Assembly (NCBI GenBank): GCA_027475525.1
Contig: JAMWFC010000116.1
Span: 2,355,826-2,419,825, forward strand
From: Macrolepiota albuminosa
Lineage: Eukaryota; Basidiomycota; Agaricomycetes; Agaricales; Agaricaceae
Reading direction: 5' to 3'
DNA: 64,000 nucleotides
Positions 47,474 to 56,385 of this stretch are shown piece after piece. How positions within the stretch are numbered: the stretch's first letter is position 1; each line of letters opens with the position of its first letter. The translations under genes were made by a program, and so were the position numbers. The notes below the pieces were generated by a model. It searched no databases and had not been told where the DNA came from. It saw nothing but the letters and a program-made list of their open reading frames with translations.

Positions 47474-48600
47474 CTTTTGAATCTTGATTGGACTCGTTCT
47501 TATTTTGCGACTGCTCGACGGGAGAACTCAGGACTAAGGCTATTGAAATAGAAACATATCTGGGTATAAATTAGTCATCAAGCTTCCTAAAACTTGTAAA
47601 AGGAGACTACCGGCATACGGTTTGGCTGTGAATCTATCAAAATTATCCATAATCGAGTGAACAACTACGGAAGTCTAAAAAGATTCGATCAACGGATGGG
47701 TACAGGACTTTTGAAAGATGTTCCTTTACCTGTACGTCCCACACCTGTTCTTCGTGTTCAACAATGTCACGGTAGTGTGATTCTTTCATGTTATCAAGTT
47801 CATCCACCTGGCGCTGCGGTACAAGAAGGGCTTTATGAAAGTTTTTGATCAGGATCATCAGTTTTCCATGTATTTATAGTACATTATTCAAATAACCTCC
47901 TGGAAGGCGTACGAGAAGTAGAGATGATAGCGATCTGGAGCCACGGAGCTAGAAGATCTTAGCAACAGGCAAGAAGGCAAGAAGGCTTGTTCTTACCAAG
48001 CTCAGGCTCGAAGCGATCCCCCCCCTTCTAGATAGTATTCCAGAGCCAGGCATCTGGGCGTCTGGGCATTTGAAACTCCCGTCGGCCTCAGTCTTCATCT
48101 TCTCGACATTGGACTGTGATGTATGGTCTTTTCGTGGCCATGGTGTGGATTGTTGTAAACCTTGAGTGAGGAGGGGTTCGATATATAAATCAAAGAAGAC
48201 TTATAGATGACTGTTCTTCTCGAAGAGGAGAATTTTTGTCTTTCTGTATAGGCTGGCACATGCTGATATTAGCGCTAGCACGATATGACGGATAGTCATA
48301 AAGCACTTTCACGAAAAGTTACACAATTACTTTCAACACCCTAATTTCAACACTCTAGAAGAACATATATTCCTATATTACTATAATGACATATACCTAC
48401 CCTAGATAGCTAGCTATGGACATATCAGCACAGATAATCCACGGTAGACCATGAACTAAGGAGCTGAGATACAACAAAATTAGAAGGTAAGTAAAAGGGG
48501 CATGTGGGGTAGCATCAAAACCCTTGTGAGGGAAAGCTTGCCAACACTGCAAGGAAGAAGAATACAACATGGCGTAAATAACAGTACTTGGAGGATCAGT
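47474..48600. other. Intergenic region, nothing recognised
   Basis: About 1.1 kb after UFD4 with no supported gene. It contains a short cagaagg/aagaagg repeat near 47965. The right end is the 3' flank of the broken deaminase gene. Confidence 0.5.
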
Positions 48601-49924
48601 TCAATTGTGAGAACCCCGAACTCGCAATTTCTGTAGTTCGGAAATGATCTTAGGTTCCAGTTCGTTTTCCGAGCCAGAACTTGAAGCCGTACATAGTCTT
48701 CCGAGTGCTTTCCATGGGTTGGACCTGGAGTTTCCAGCCCAAGAGCCTGATGTAAGATGTCGACCGCATGATTCTTCACAATTTTCTGGGCACTTTTGTC
48801 GTACTGACTCAAACCGATCAATGCTGCCGTTTCATAAGGCCAGCCATGAGCACCCGCAGTCTTCCATTTGCCATTACTTATTAATAGAGCCCATAACAAT
48901 GTGACACTGGTAACAGTTTCTTTTACTGCAACCCACTCTGGACGTTCCTCTTTGGCCATATCGAGTTTAGACATGTAAAGGATGATTTGAATTTCGGCAT
49001 GTATCTTAGGCCTGATAAAAGCATCTTGCTTGTAATCGTCTGTCAAGAATGTGTTCCATTTAAAAAATCGATCCTCTAAATATTTGAGAGTCAGACTCTG
49101 GATTAACTTCTTGTCTTTTATGCTTTGCCGTGCAAAACTAGAACGCTAGGAATTCTGATATTCTTCTTGTTCATCTCCTTGACATGTTTTGGCAAAGCTA
49201 TTCCTTGTGATACCCAAGTGATATCAACTTCAGAAAAATCATGAAGGAATTTCATGAGATCGGGAATGCGTAAATATCGGCGCATCTTGTCAAGATTCCT
49301 CCAAAACTTTGCAAGGTTGTCGCTTCCATCTTTAATAACCTCTTCTGACAAAGCAGGGCGGCCATTAAGATCGCAAATAATTCGAAACGCAAACCCATAT
49401 CTTCTCTTTTATGGTCAAGTCTTAATCCCGTGACTAGGATTGTTATGATCTCCTCAAGAGCTTGCTGAATGTTGGATATCTTATAACCATTTGACTTCCA
49501 GAGACGTAAAAGATGCTTTGGTCAGATATCTGAGTTTGCGTGCTTGAGCTTTGACTATTCCACGTTTGATCAAAAATGGCATCAAATCCCTGAGCTGCTG
49601 GTTTGGACCTTTCAATTTTGCCAGAAATTCTTTAGCGTCTGTTGCGACATCCATACTGGCAGCATCGTTTTTAGCAAGAACGATTGTGATAGATTTTCCA
49701 TCACTCTTTCTCCAGAAAGCTGATGCAACTACATCTCCCTTCTCACCAGTCGCCATGCAAGTGGCAATAGTTTCCGGATGGTACATATCTTTCCGAAAAT
49801 AGGCAGGGCGGTCTGGATTGGTGACTTTGATTGTCTCATCTTTGAGCCTGAGTGCAGCTAAGAGGCGCATGTAGCCTGAATGCTCAGCTTGATCTTGGAT
49901 CAAGTTACTCGATGGAGGAGGCAT
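48601..49924 (-). pseudogene. OTT_1508-like nucleic-acid deaminase paralogue with frameshifts
   Basis: Homologue of the intact gene across the short divergent spacer. Shared features include ATDAKEFLAKL and LRDLMPFLIKRG near the N-terminus, and IHAEIQIILYM at the active site (His-Ala-Glu, zinc ligand plus proton shuttle). Start ATG 49924. Frame is lost at least twice. Near 49130-49145 the frame runs into a stop while family-like sequence (FARQSIKDKKLIQSLTLKY) continues in another frame. Between HAE and 48936 there is no room for an intron, yet the second zinc motif, VGCSKRNCYQC at 48936-48904, lies in a different frame. A 54-bp candidate intron (gtaatg...cggcag) then keeps that frame open to a stop at 48601. 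Either a pseudogene or an error-containing consensus. Confidence 0.68.
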
Positions 49925-50139
49925 GGGTGCAGATGATACAAATGAAAGATGAATAGAGAAGATAACGGTGAAGTTGTGATTGTCTTTGAATGCTCACGTT
50001 TCGTTTGAAAGAGTAGAATGATATTCTATGCGCAGAATTATCAGGACGGGTGGAGGTGAACTTGGATGACTCGGAAGAGGTATGGTGTCAGAAATTCGGA
50101 GTTTGAACTAGTTGCAACTTGTTTTGTTTTTGCCACAAG
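49925..50139. promoter_or_regulatory. Shared divergent promoter of the deaminase pair
   Basis: 215 bp between the two head-to-head start codons. No clear TATA box. The arrangement suggests an inverted local duplication that kept or created a common promoter. Confidence 0.45.
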
Positions 50140-51387
50140 ATGACGTCCAGTACAACTGAGCCGCAAATTCAGGCTCATCTTTCGGAAGATTTATACTTCA
50201 TGAAGAAAATGTCACCAAGTCGGCTTTACCAACGTGGAGGTTATTCTCCTCCTGAGGCACGCCTACTTGATATAGTGGCTCTCTTCTTGGCTACTGGGCC
50301 GTCGAATACCACCATTGCTACATTCTGGTGGGAGAGGGATGCCAAACTATACATAGCAAAGAGCCCCTTTGATCACCAGAACGATGCCACCGATATCAAA
50401 ACGTTCTTTCTTCACCTCACACAAGCACAGAGTTTCAGCAATATGATCCCCTTTCTTGCCACACATAGCCAGGCTACCGTCAACAAGCGAATATACCAAC
50501 TTCGTCAGTCTCTATGGATAGGTCTCAAATTGTTTGGTGGACCCCGTGAGAAGGAGGATCCACTCAATTATCTCGAGAGCATCGTTTTAGACTTGGAACC
50601 ACCATTCGTTTTCGATGGTACCCAAAATGCCATCAGCACTTTTGAAAAGCTCGTCATAACCTCTCGAAAAATGCTGTCCGTTCACCGAAGTGTTTTCTTT
50701 ATGCATCGTCAAGACCCATCTGCCTGTTATTTGCAACGGCACCTCGACAAAATGGCCCAATATCTCCATGTCGAAGCCCTTATTAAATTTTGGACAAGGA
50801 AAAGGCATGGGAGAGGTATCGAAATAGTGGTGGTTCCCGGCGTTGAGACTGGTGATGCGCCTCATACATTCAACATGGAAACAATCTTAAATCGGCATTT
50901 GAGCGTGATTCCTCGGAGATTCTTATCGAGTCCTGAAGAACTTAGGAATCAAGTAACGCGTCGCTTCAGATCATATTCATTGTCCATCACAATCACCCCA
51001 CACGTTCATGCGGAAATTGTGCTGATTCTCCACATATCTGAAAAGATCGAGCTGCAGCATTTGAAGGATTCTGCAGAGCTGCTTATAGGGAGTAACAAGA
51101 CCAGCTGTTTCGCGTGCATGTGCTGGAGAAAACATTTCAACTCTGTTTTTCATACGACTTGGGAAACCACTTGTAGTTATAGCCAAATTGCTTTCTTCAA
51201 CATGACTTGGAAAATGATGTCAGTGAATAATGTGCCGCGCTGTCACTGGGCCATTCCTTGCACCTCATCAACAATTGATTCAAGTGTACTAAATGGCTGT
51301 TATGAAGCTGTTCTCGCTGGTGTTCAGGGTGAAGTGAAAGTACTGGTGGAAAGCGAGCTTGACAGGGCTGATGACATACTTAATTGA
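50140..51387 (+). CDS. OTT_1508-like deaminase-fold protein
   Basis: Single-exon gene of 415 codons, ATG 50140. The C-terminal half carries the deaminase-superfamily zinc motifs: VHAEIVLILHI (HAE) followed, about 24 residues later, by IGSNKTSCFACMCW (CxxC). This arrangement fits the OTT_1508-like clade, named from an Orientia protein, which I recall as present and multi-copy in basidiomycetes. The N-terminal half (TDIKTFFLHL, NMIPFLATHS) is the module usually preceding it. Substrate is unknown; relatives of the superfamily act on nucleic acids or nucleotides. All zinc ligands are present, so activity is possible. No signal peptide and no introns, unlike almost all its neighbours. Confidence 0.75.
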   Translation: MTSSTTEPQIQAHLSEDLYFMKKMSPSRLYQRGGYSPPEARLLDIVALFLATGPSNTTIATFWWERDAKLYIAKSPFDHQNDATDIKTFFLHLTQAQSFSNMIPFLATHSQATVNKRIYQLRQSLWIGLKLFGGPREKEDPLNYLESIVLDLEPPFVFDGTQNAISTFEKLVITSRKMLSVHRSVFFMHRQDPSACYLQRHLDKMAQYLHVEALIKFWTRKRHGRGIEIVVVPGVETGDAPHTFNMETILNRHLSVIPRRFLSSPEELRNQVTRRFRSYSLSITITPHVHAEIVLILHISEKIELQHLKDSAELLIGSNKTSCFACMCWRKHFNSVFHTTWETTCSYSQIAFFNMTWKMMSVNNVPRCHWAIPCTSSTIDSSVLNGCYEAVLAGVQGEVKVLVESELDRADDILN

Positions 51388-51957
51388 AGGAAGAGCAGGT
51401 TTTAAGGATTTTGAGAGGTATAATGGACTTTCTCCCTGACAATGGGTAAATAAATTATATAACCGCTTTCCTACATTGTAAGTCTGCAACCTCTTTCTTC
51501 CTAATCGCTATCGTCCCTTCTGCTCTCTTTGTACATGTTCCATACAACTCTAAATATATGCATAGTATAGAGTTTCATTATTCCTCGAGGCTGTGTAACA
51601 AATGAGGCAGACTACGGAGGGACTTCACAACGACTGACCAACTTCGCATACTTCTGAGTAGCACTTTGTATTGACTTCTGATAAATTCCGTTTCTCATAT
51701 CAAAGAAGGCATTAGCACAAGCAGACTAACCTGAACATATTAAAGGCGCTGATCTGTTCAGAGTCAACCCACCTAGATAAAAGTCTAAAAAATTGAGTTT
51801 AACAAGGGAGGTCGGACCTAAATTTGTGGAACTGTTCTTGTCATCTTTTGACCTCTCAGGTCTACTTTTTACTGGAAAGCCTGAATATTTGTCAAGGCAT
51901 CAAGCAAGTTGCTGACCAAGCATAATATGAATAGACCTTTGTTGACCACCGGCCACC
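51388..51957. other. Intergenic spacer, nothing recognised
   Basis: Deaminase 3' flank and RDS3 promoter. No feature supported. Confidence 0.45.
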
Positions 51958-52546
51958 ATGTCTAAGCACCATCCCGGTCGGTTCAGTTCCTTCTAAACTT
52001 GTTGCGAACACTCATATGAGTTCGAGATTTGATTATGTGTAGGCGTCAGCCAGGGATAGGTTGGTTTCATTCTGTACATTACGCGGTAGTCAGCTCATTT
52101 CTTGTCATTTAGCAATCGGCCGACTTTGCGAGAAATGTGACGGAAAATGGTACAGTTCCCAGTATTCATATGTTGTACGGTGTCTAATCATTGCAATAGC
52201 CCCGTTTGTGACTCTTACGTCCGGCCAGAAACTTTGGTACGCATCTGTGATGAGTGCAACTTCGGTACTTATGGGGGTCGTTGTATAATATGCGGTGCAC
52301 CTGGTAAGCCTGGCTTCTTTATTATCTAAGACAGATATGAATTCGACATTTAGGTATCTCCGACGCGTACTATTGCGCGGAATGTACGCGACTCGAGAAA
52401 GATCGAGATGGTTGCCCCAAGATTGTCAACCTTGGAGCAAGTAGAACCGACCTTTTCTATGAACGACGTCGTTTAGGCTCGTCATTTATTTCTACTGTGG
52501 CTCTTTACTTCCACTGACCCTCAAAACAGGCTTTAAAAAGGGCTGA
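51958..52546 (+). CDS. RDS3: Rds3/PHF5A, SF3b splicing-factor subunit
   Basis: Small zinc-finger protein of the U2 snRNP SF3b complex, near the branch-point adenosine. Five short introns hide it. Exons spell [17 protein letters not shown], then [12 protein letters not shown], then [20 protein letters not shown], then [17 protein letters not shown], then [19 protein letters not shown], and RRRLG. The last intron must be a GC-AG intron (52477-52529) to give the conserved GFKKG-stop end; a GT donor a few bases on would give a divergent GSL end. All CxxC knuckles are present, and the length is about 110 residues as in orthologues. Start ATG 51958 in a good context (gccaccATG). Confidence 0.95.
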
Positions 52547-52788
52547 TCTCGTTTACTCAACAACATATTGCTCTGTATTATATATGTGGTTTTGTTCAAA
52601 GCCGACTTCCCAAATATCAGCATCTGGTTAATACACAGCATATGGGATGATAGGGGGACTCTCCGTGGGAGTCTCTAGATTGGCCAATCTCCTGCTTCAG
52701 AGTTAGCTATGGACTCTTAGGCTGACAAATAGGAGAACCAACTGGAGTATTTTCACGTCCACCTATATAATCTCGTTAATATATAACT

Positions 52789-53103
52789 TCAGTAAGGGAT
52801 TTGGTAATTCACCAAGGACTTAAAGGCTAAAAAGACATGTGTGTCATTGTGAGTGTCAACAGCTTCGCACGTATCACATAAATCTCGTGCACAGTAAGCA
52901 CACCGGAACCATGTGCCCACGATAACCTTGATGCAACGGTCACAAAAAGAATTTACATGCTTCAGATTGTTCAGGTAGCCTGTATGTAGAGCAAATGAAC
53001 CTTCAAAGTCTATGAAAGGAACATATCCTTTTACCTGTGGGCTCGTTTGTGTCCACAAATGGGCTGTGAGGACCGACAGGCATCTGGTATCTATATATTT
53101 CAA
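52789..53103 (-). CDS. ZZ-type zinc-finger protein, 5' end cut by assembly gap
   Basis: The C-terminal part of a protein with a ZZ domain: FCDRCIKVIVGTWFRCAYC, then DLCDTCEAVDTHNDTH. ZZ fingers bind peptides or histone tails. Upstream residues (QVKGYVPFIDFEGSF) look like the linker that precedes ZZ in larger fungal proteins. The Met at 53103 is probably internal; the true N-terminus would lie beyond the N-gap at 53207-53306 and cannot be read. Partner or substrate unknown. Confidence 0.7.
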   Translation of the reverse strand: MKYIDTRCLSVLTAHLWTQTSPQVKGYVPFIDFEGSFALHTGYLNNLKHVNSFCDRCIKVIVGTWFRCAYCARDLCDTCEAVDTHNDTHVFLAFKSLVNYQIPY

Positions 53104-53206
53104 CGTTGGGCTTTAGATGATGACTTCAAAGAATCTTACAAGATTGGGACCATGGGAGAAAAGCTCTCAATAGGCCTAAGAACTGGTCTGGGCAACTTGA
53201 AGAATA

Positions 53207-53306
53207 NNNNNNNNNNNNNNNNNNNNNNNNNNNNNNNNNNNNNNNNNNNNNNNNNNNNNNNNNNNNNNNNNNNNNNNNNNNNNNNNNNNNNNNNNNNNNN
53301 NNNNNN
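53207..53306. other. Assembly gap of exactly 100 N
   Basis: One hundred consecutive N. The round number indicates a placeholder of unknown true size. It separates the ZZ fragment from the coiled-coil gene, and the 5' ends of both may be missing. Confidence 0.98.
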
Positions 53307-53514
53307 CACACTCAGCGGATACTTAGCCATTCCCGTTCTGTCACGTTTTAACTCTTTTCCACCTAACACGGTCCGCGACGTAACCCAGCTCATCTTACAC
53401 GCCACCAAAAAACCAAACGAAGAGAGTTCTACTTCACAAAGCTACAGTAGTGCACGAGTTGAACCCTACTTCCGCCCCTTAGCCCTGTATAGCGGTTTGC
53501 CGGCGATCTAAATA

Positions 53515-54610
53515 GAATTCATTCATTCATTCATCCCACCTAACACGTCACTCGAGGAGGCGTCGAAGAAAGTGTTCGAACCTATCAGCAAATATTTCGA
53601 GATTGTCGGGATTCAGCCCAAATACATGCCGCAGCATGTTTGCAAGATCAATAATTGTACGTATGATTCCTTTCAGTTAATTCTCTACCAATCTCTGGCT
53701 TGCTCTCTCATACGTAAACCAGCTACGTATTGGTCCTATCCAGGCGAGGGTCAAAAACTCCAAGACCTCGTGCCAGTGAGGGGCAAAAATCCACATACTG
53801 TCAATGTCATTCGGTTTCTTGAAGACTCTGACCCCTCTTTCCTCACAAGAATGGTGGATGCTGCTGCCGCTGGACGAGCTGTGTTGGTAGATAATCTTTT
53901 ACTTGTGGATCAAGTTGAGGAACTTCAGGTCGGAGGTAAGAAGAAAAGGAGTATGCATCTTTTCACCTCCTATCGCGATAACAGTGGCCAGTGCTCATCT
54001 ATCCCTGCTAGAATCCAAGCTAGCAGCAATGGACAGGAGATTTGCATGTATTGAAGAGAAGTTGAAAATTGTCACAGAAGAGAACGTTGTCTTGAAGAAC
54101 AAATTGAATCGTGTCGAAGAGGAAAATGTCGACTTGAAGAACAAATTGGAACACCTTGAAGCGGATAACGTCGACCTAAGATCAGCAGTCAAGACCTTCA
54201 AGAAGAGTTTCGACGTGCGTCATAGGTTTTCACTGGTTCTCTGTGGCGCGTTAAACTATTTCACATGATAGGCAATGCAGGACATTTACCGTCGAATTGT
54301 CCTGGATCAAGCTCGTATCAAAATTCTGGAGCAGACTGGACTCACTCGCAACGACCTGGATTCATCCACACTCTTAGCTCTGGTGAAGTCCAAACTACCT
54401 CATCCCTTCGATCTGAATGATGCGGCTCTTGAGATGATTTTCAAAAGTGGACCTCTTCGTCGACGAGGCAATGCAGCTGCCCACGAAGGACCACTCAATG
54501 CTATTGGTCAGGCTTTTTATAGATCTGATTTAGACGACTTCGAACATGAAAACTTGATTGAGATTTACATTTATGGCCATACCCCGATGTTGGGGAGTTC
54601 TGCATCTTGA
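53515..54610 (+). CDS. Coiled-coil protein of unknown function, 5' end uncertain
   Basis: I do not recognise a family. Reading exons in frame gives EEASKKVFEPISKYFEIVG, then PVRGKNPHTVNVIRFLEDSD, then SAHLSLLESKLAAMDRRFA. A three-fold 14-residue heptad repeat follows (EENVVLKNKLNR, EEENVDLKNKLEH, EADNVDLRSAVK), then DIYRRIVLDQARIKILEQTG. The C-terminal part has RRRGNAAAHEGP, whose RxxGNxxAH core faintly recalls HEPN-like motifs. No ATG precedes the first exon before an upstream stop, so the start probably lies in another exon or in the gap. It ends HTPMLGSSAS-stop at 54610. Probably nuclear or cytosolic; no signal or membrane segment. Confidence 0.6.
53520..53538. repeat. ATTC microsatellite
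   Basis: Four or more tandem ATTC units at the 5' edge of the coiled-coil reading frame. Confidence 0.85.
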
Positions 54611-55218
54611 AATGTATCTTGACATATGAAATACATGTCTTTTCAACTTTTGACAGCGAGGATTGACATAGTCGTTGGTAAAGTGACAATACAAGGGGTG
54701 TCTTAAGAGATTGAGACTGGTTCTTGTGTTGTCCTGAGCTGGGTGTTAACAGCTCCATGAAAGATTGCAGAACTTTGTGTTCAGATGTAGATCTCAAATA
54801 AATGAAAGAACTGCATGATATGATGTCGACTCAGATTATCTGTGTCAAATAAAATACACAACCTGAGGAATGTGTTTAGAAGATTCGTGTCGAATATAAA
54901 GACGTGTTGAAAAAGACCGAGCTATATAGACTTGTCCTGACAAAGCCAAAGACAGCGACAAAGAGATAGAAATATGCATGTTCGAAGGAGACAAAGATGC
55001 CGGAGGACACCTGCCATTTTACTGATGTAAATAGATATACCCATCTGATGCCTAAGTGTGCTCTCCAGAGATAACATGGATTATAGAAAATATGCAAAAT
55101 CGCTAACCATGATCAGGAAATTACATACCTTATAGCTCCCTGTGACAACATCGATAAAGGCTAGGACTACGTAAAGAAAACAGCCTCGAGGCAAACCTAC
55201 AACCCTCTTGACTCCACC
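54611..55218. other. Intergenic spacer, nothing recognised
   Basis: About 600 bp without supported genes. Short frames on the minus strand are not protein-like. Confidence 0.45.
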
Positions 55219-56034
55219 ATGGACGTGGCATCTATACTGAGTGACGACGACTACGACATTGTATCCAATCCGGGCCAACACTCGCTTGAATCTAGTACTG
55301 CAGACTTTGGACATATTCCAGCGCAGATCGTCTATGAGCCACCTCCATCACAGATGGCTCGTGACAAAATCGAGTCCGTCTCGTGGACGGCAAAAGACAT
55401 CCAAACCTACGTCCGTAAAGCTCTCGGTATCGCAGGACCTAAGCTACCTTTGGGTGACATTACAAAGCGAGTATATCTTGACGGGGTGTTTGATGGATTG
55501 AGTGCGGGGTCTGCTGCAATGTCTTGTGCGGTTTGGCTTCTGCTAATTGTATGGTTTACAATTCTTCAGGTCTGCTCTCCGCCTACGACAGGCCAAACTC
55601 TCGTTCCCCTCAGTTTACCTCATCGTCGGAGTCTATTCTGACGATCAATTACGATTGCATGGCTGTACTACGTCCTTTCCTCATGTCGAACGATGTGAAG
55701 TCGTAAGGCATTGCCGATGGGTGGACGAAGTCATTACGGACGTTCCCTACGAGCTCCAACCCGAATTTATTGAACGTCATAAGATCGACTATGTTTCCCT
55801 CGAAGATGGGACATCTGTGGATCCTGGTTGTGATAAAGCAAGACTCAGAGGCTATGATGCTATGAAAGATATGAGTATGTTCATCACATTATTCGGAACG
55901 TTGGAGTACATGGCTCATGGTGAATCTCAGAGATCGTCATTCCAACCAGGAGGACACCTGGGGTTTCCTTGGCACTTCCCGCGCTCTCAACGACTCCTGT
56001 ACCTTATGAGAAACCAATGCAAGCTGATTCCTAG
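55219..56034 (+). CDS. Choline-phosphate cytidylyltransferase-like protein lacking the HxGH motif
   Basis: Related to CCT (Pct1), which makes CDP-choline for phosphatidylcholine synthesis. Retained: RVYLDGVFDG, the LRQAKLSFPSVYLIVGV block, VERCEVVRHCRWVDEV, HKIDYVSLEDG, and, after a last intron, IPTRRTPGVS (the RTxGxST-type motif). At the HxGH catalytic signature the spliced reading is LSAGSA, so Ser occupies both His positions. The protein (about 230 residues) ends soon after the catalytic fold, with no amphipathic membrane-binding helix. Introns: 55509-55569 (frame-determined) and one near 55870. It is probably a pseudoenzyme or a changed activity; a true CCT should exist elsewhere in the genome. 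Confidence 0.78.
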
Positions 56035-56385
56035 TACTGATTGGCATGTTCCAATGATAATTCACTAAATTGTGGATTACGGTTGTATGTTATCTCAGCA
56101 ATGGAACTTGGGTTAGTTCTGTAGCCATTCAGACTACAAACTATGTCTTTTTCAATAATGTTGTGGCCAGACGTGTTGATCGTAAAATCATTATGTAAGT
56201 ATTTGAGGACCTCACCAGTAACCACAACCTGGACATTCACGGTGGGGCAGTTCTGCCTTTGCTGGTCTCATCAACGATTCGATCCCACAATGCATACACA
56301 AGGATACCCAAGCTGGAACTGTTCAAAAAGCGTTAACTACAGTCCAAGTCACATTATTACCCCAACAGTTGTCGCAGCTTCCGCA

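Noticed and set aside
48835..48900. Reading NGKWKTAGAHGWPY as the true continuation of the broken deaminase
   Set aside because: It resembles family text, but a 54-bp intron (gtaatg...cggcag) covers these bases and keeps the cysteine-motif frame open to a stop. I could not decide between the two readings, so it is not used as evidence.
53047..53511. Open frame running through the N-gap
   Set aside because: The frame across 100 N has no meaning, and the parts on either side do not resemble one protein.
55509..55569. Read-through of the CCT-like intron, giving SAAMSCA after the active-site region
   Set aside because: Splicing at GT 55509 restores the conserved LRQAKLSFP block in frame; read-through does not.
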